NCBI GenBank assembly: GCA_015654825.1
Contig: JAATGE010000484.1
Coordinates: 1 to 6,196 of the forward strand
Origin: Rhodospirillales bacterium
Lineage (GTDB): Bacteria > Pseudomonadota > Alphaproteobacteria > Acetobacterales > Acetobacteraceae
Direction of reading: 5' to 3'
DNA: 6,196 nucleotides
Positions 6,068-6,196 of this stretch are shown here, in pieces. Each line of letters opens with the position of its first letter. Positions within the stretch are counted from its first letter, which is position 1. The position numbers and the translations under genes were made by a program. The notes under the pieces were generated by a model, which was not told the DNA's origin, did no database searches, and saw only the letters and a list, made by a program, of their open reading frames with translations.

Positions 6068-6108
6068 TGAACCTCTTGCATTTCATTTCGCACGGCTGAG
6101 GTTCGACC

Positions 6109-6127
6109 GCGCCTGGCGTTCAGGCGC
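6109..6127 (+). other. Hairpin between tRNA-Thr and the next gene
   Basis: GCGCCTG (6109-6115) and CAGGCGC (6121-6127) form a perfect 7-base stem with a 5-base loop, 41 bases after the tRNA and 47 bases before the ATG at 6175. No T-run follows, so a classical intrinsic terminator is not supported. It may be a processing or attenuation structure, or chance in GC-rich DNA. The rest of 6068-6174 shows no other element I can support. Confidence 0.35.
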
Positions 6128-6174
6128 CACCGGACCGCGGCGCACGCGCCGCTTGCCAAGGGACAACGGGACCG

Positions 6175-6196
6175 ATGGACGCAAAGATCAAATTCA
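6175..6196 (+). CDS. Start of a gene cut by the window edge
   Basis: Seen: ATG at 6175 followed by seven readable codons (MDAKIKF), with AAGGGA at 6158-6163 eleven bases upstream as a possible ribosome binding site. The modest AT-richness of the codons differs from the GC-rich leader and fits a real start. Seven residues are too few to name a family. It lies downstream of the tRNA on the same strand and could be read through from it. Confidence 0.45.

Overview
The window is GC-rich DNA with strong G/C third-position bias. Its intergenic spaces carry palindromic, hairpin-rich repeats of the kind I associate with Acetobacteraceae and related Alphaproteobacteria. That family-level placement is inference from base composition and remembered repeat style; no marker gene in the window settles it.

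Layout. (1) Positions 1-542, minus strand: a type II toxin-antitoxin module. The toxin, a BrnT-family gene, is broken by one clear frameshift and probably a second one. The helix-turn-helix antitoxin behind it is open up to the window edge. A promoter-like sequence with an inverted repeat in its spacer lies just before the toxin and would give an almost leaderless transcript. (2) 768-1430, plus: an unknown Pro/Ala-rich protein whose coding signal seems to begin upstream of its first ATG. (3) 1431-1809: 379 bases with no gene I can support. (4) 1810-2913, plus: an Old Yellow Enzyme (NemA-like flavin ene-reductase) with its active-site residues intact. (5) 2922-3099: palindromic repeat, copy A. 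(6) 3172-5698, plus: three genes joined by ATGA stop/start overlaps. They are uppP (undecaprenyl-diphosphatase), a secreted SGNH/GDSL hydrolase, and a secreted cysteine-containing protein of unknown function. (7) 5698-5914: palindromic repeat, copy B, whose first base is the last base of the preceding stop codon. (8) 5993-6067: tRNA-Thr(GGT) with encoded CCA. (9) 6175 to the end: the first seven codons of a plus-strand gene.

How the parts work together. The uppP operon is the clearest functional unit. UppP recycles the C55 lipid carrier for peptidoglycan and surface glycans, and its two partners both look exported, so a joint role in envelope or surface-glycan metabolism is reasonable but unproven. 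The ene-reductase stands alone. The two repeats are related, lie in the same orientation, each follow a gene end, and probably fold into large stem-loop structures.

I see no evidence of a wholly new system. The points most worth a second look are the decayed toxin beside an intact antitoxin, the nested palindromic repeat family, and the SGNH hydrolase that lacks the usual Asp-x-x-His aspartate.
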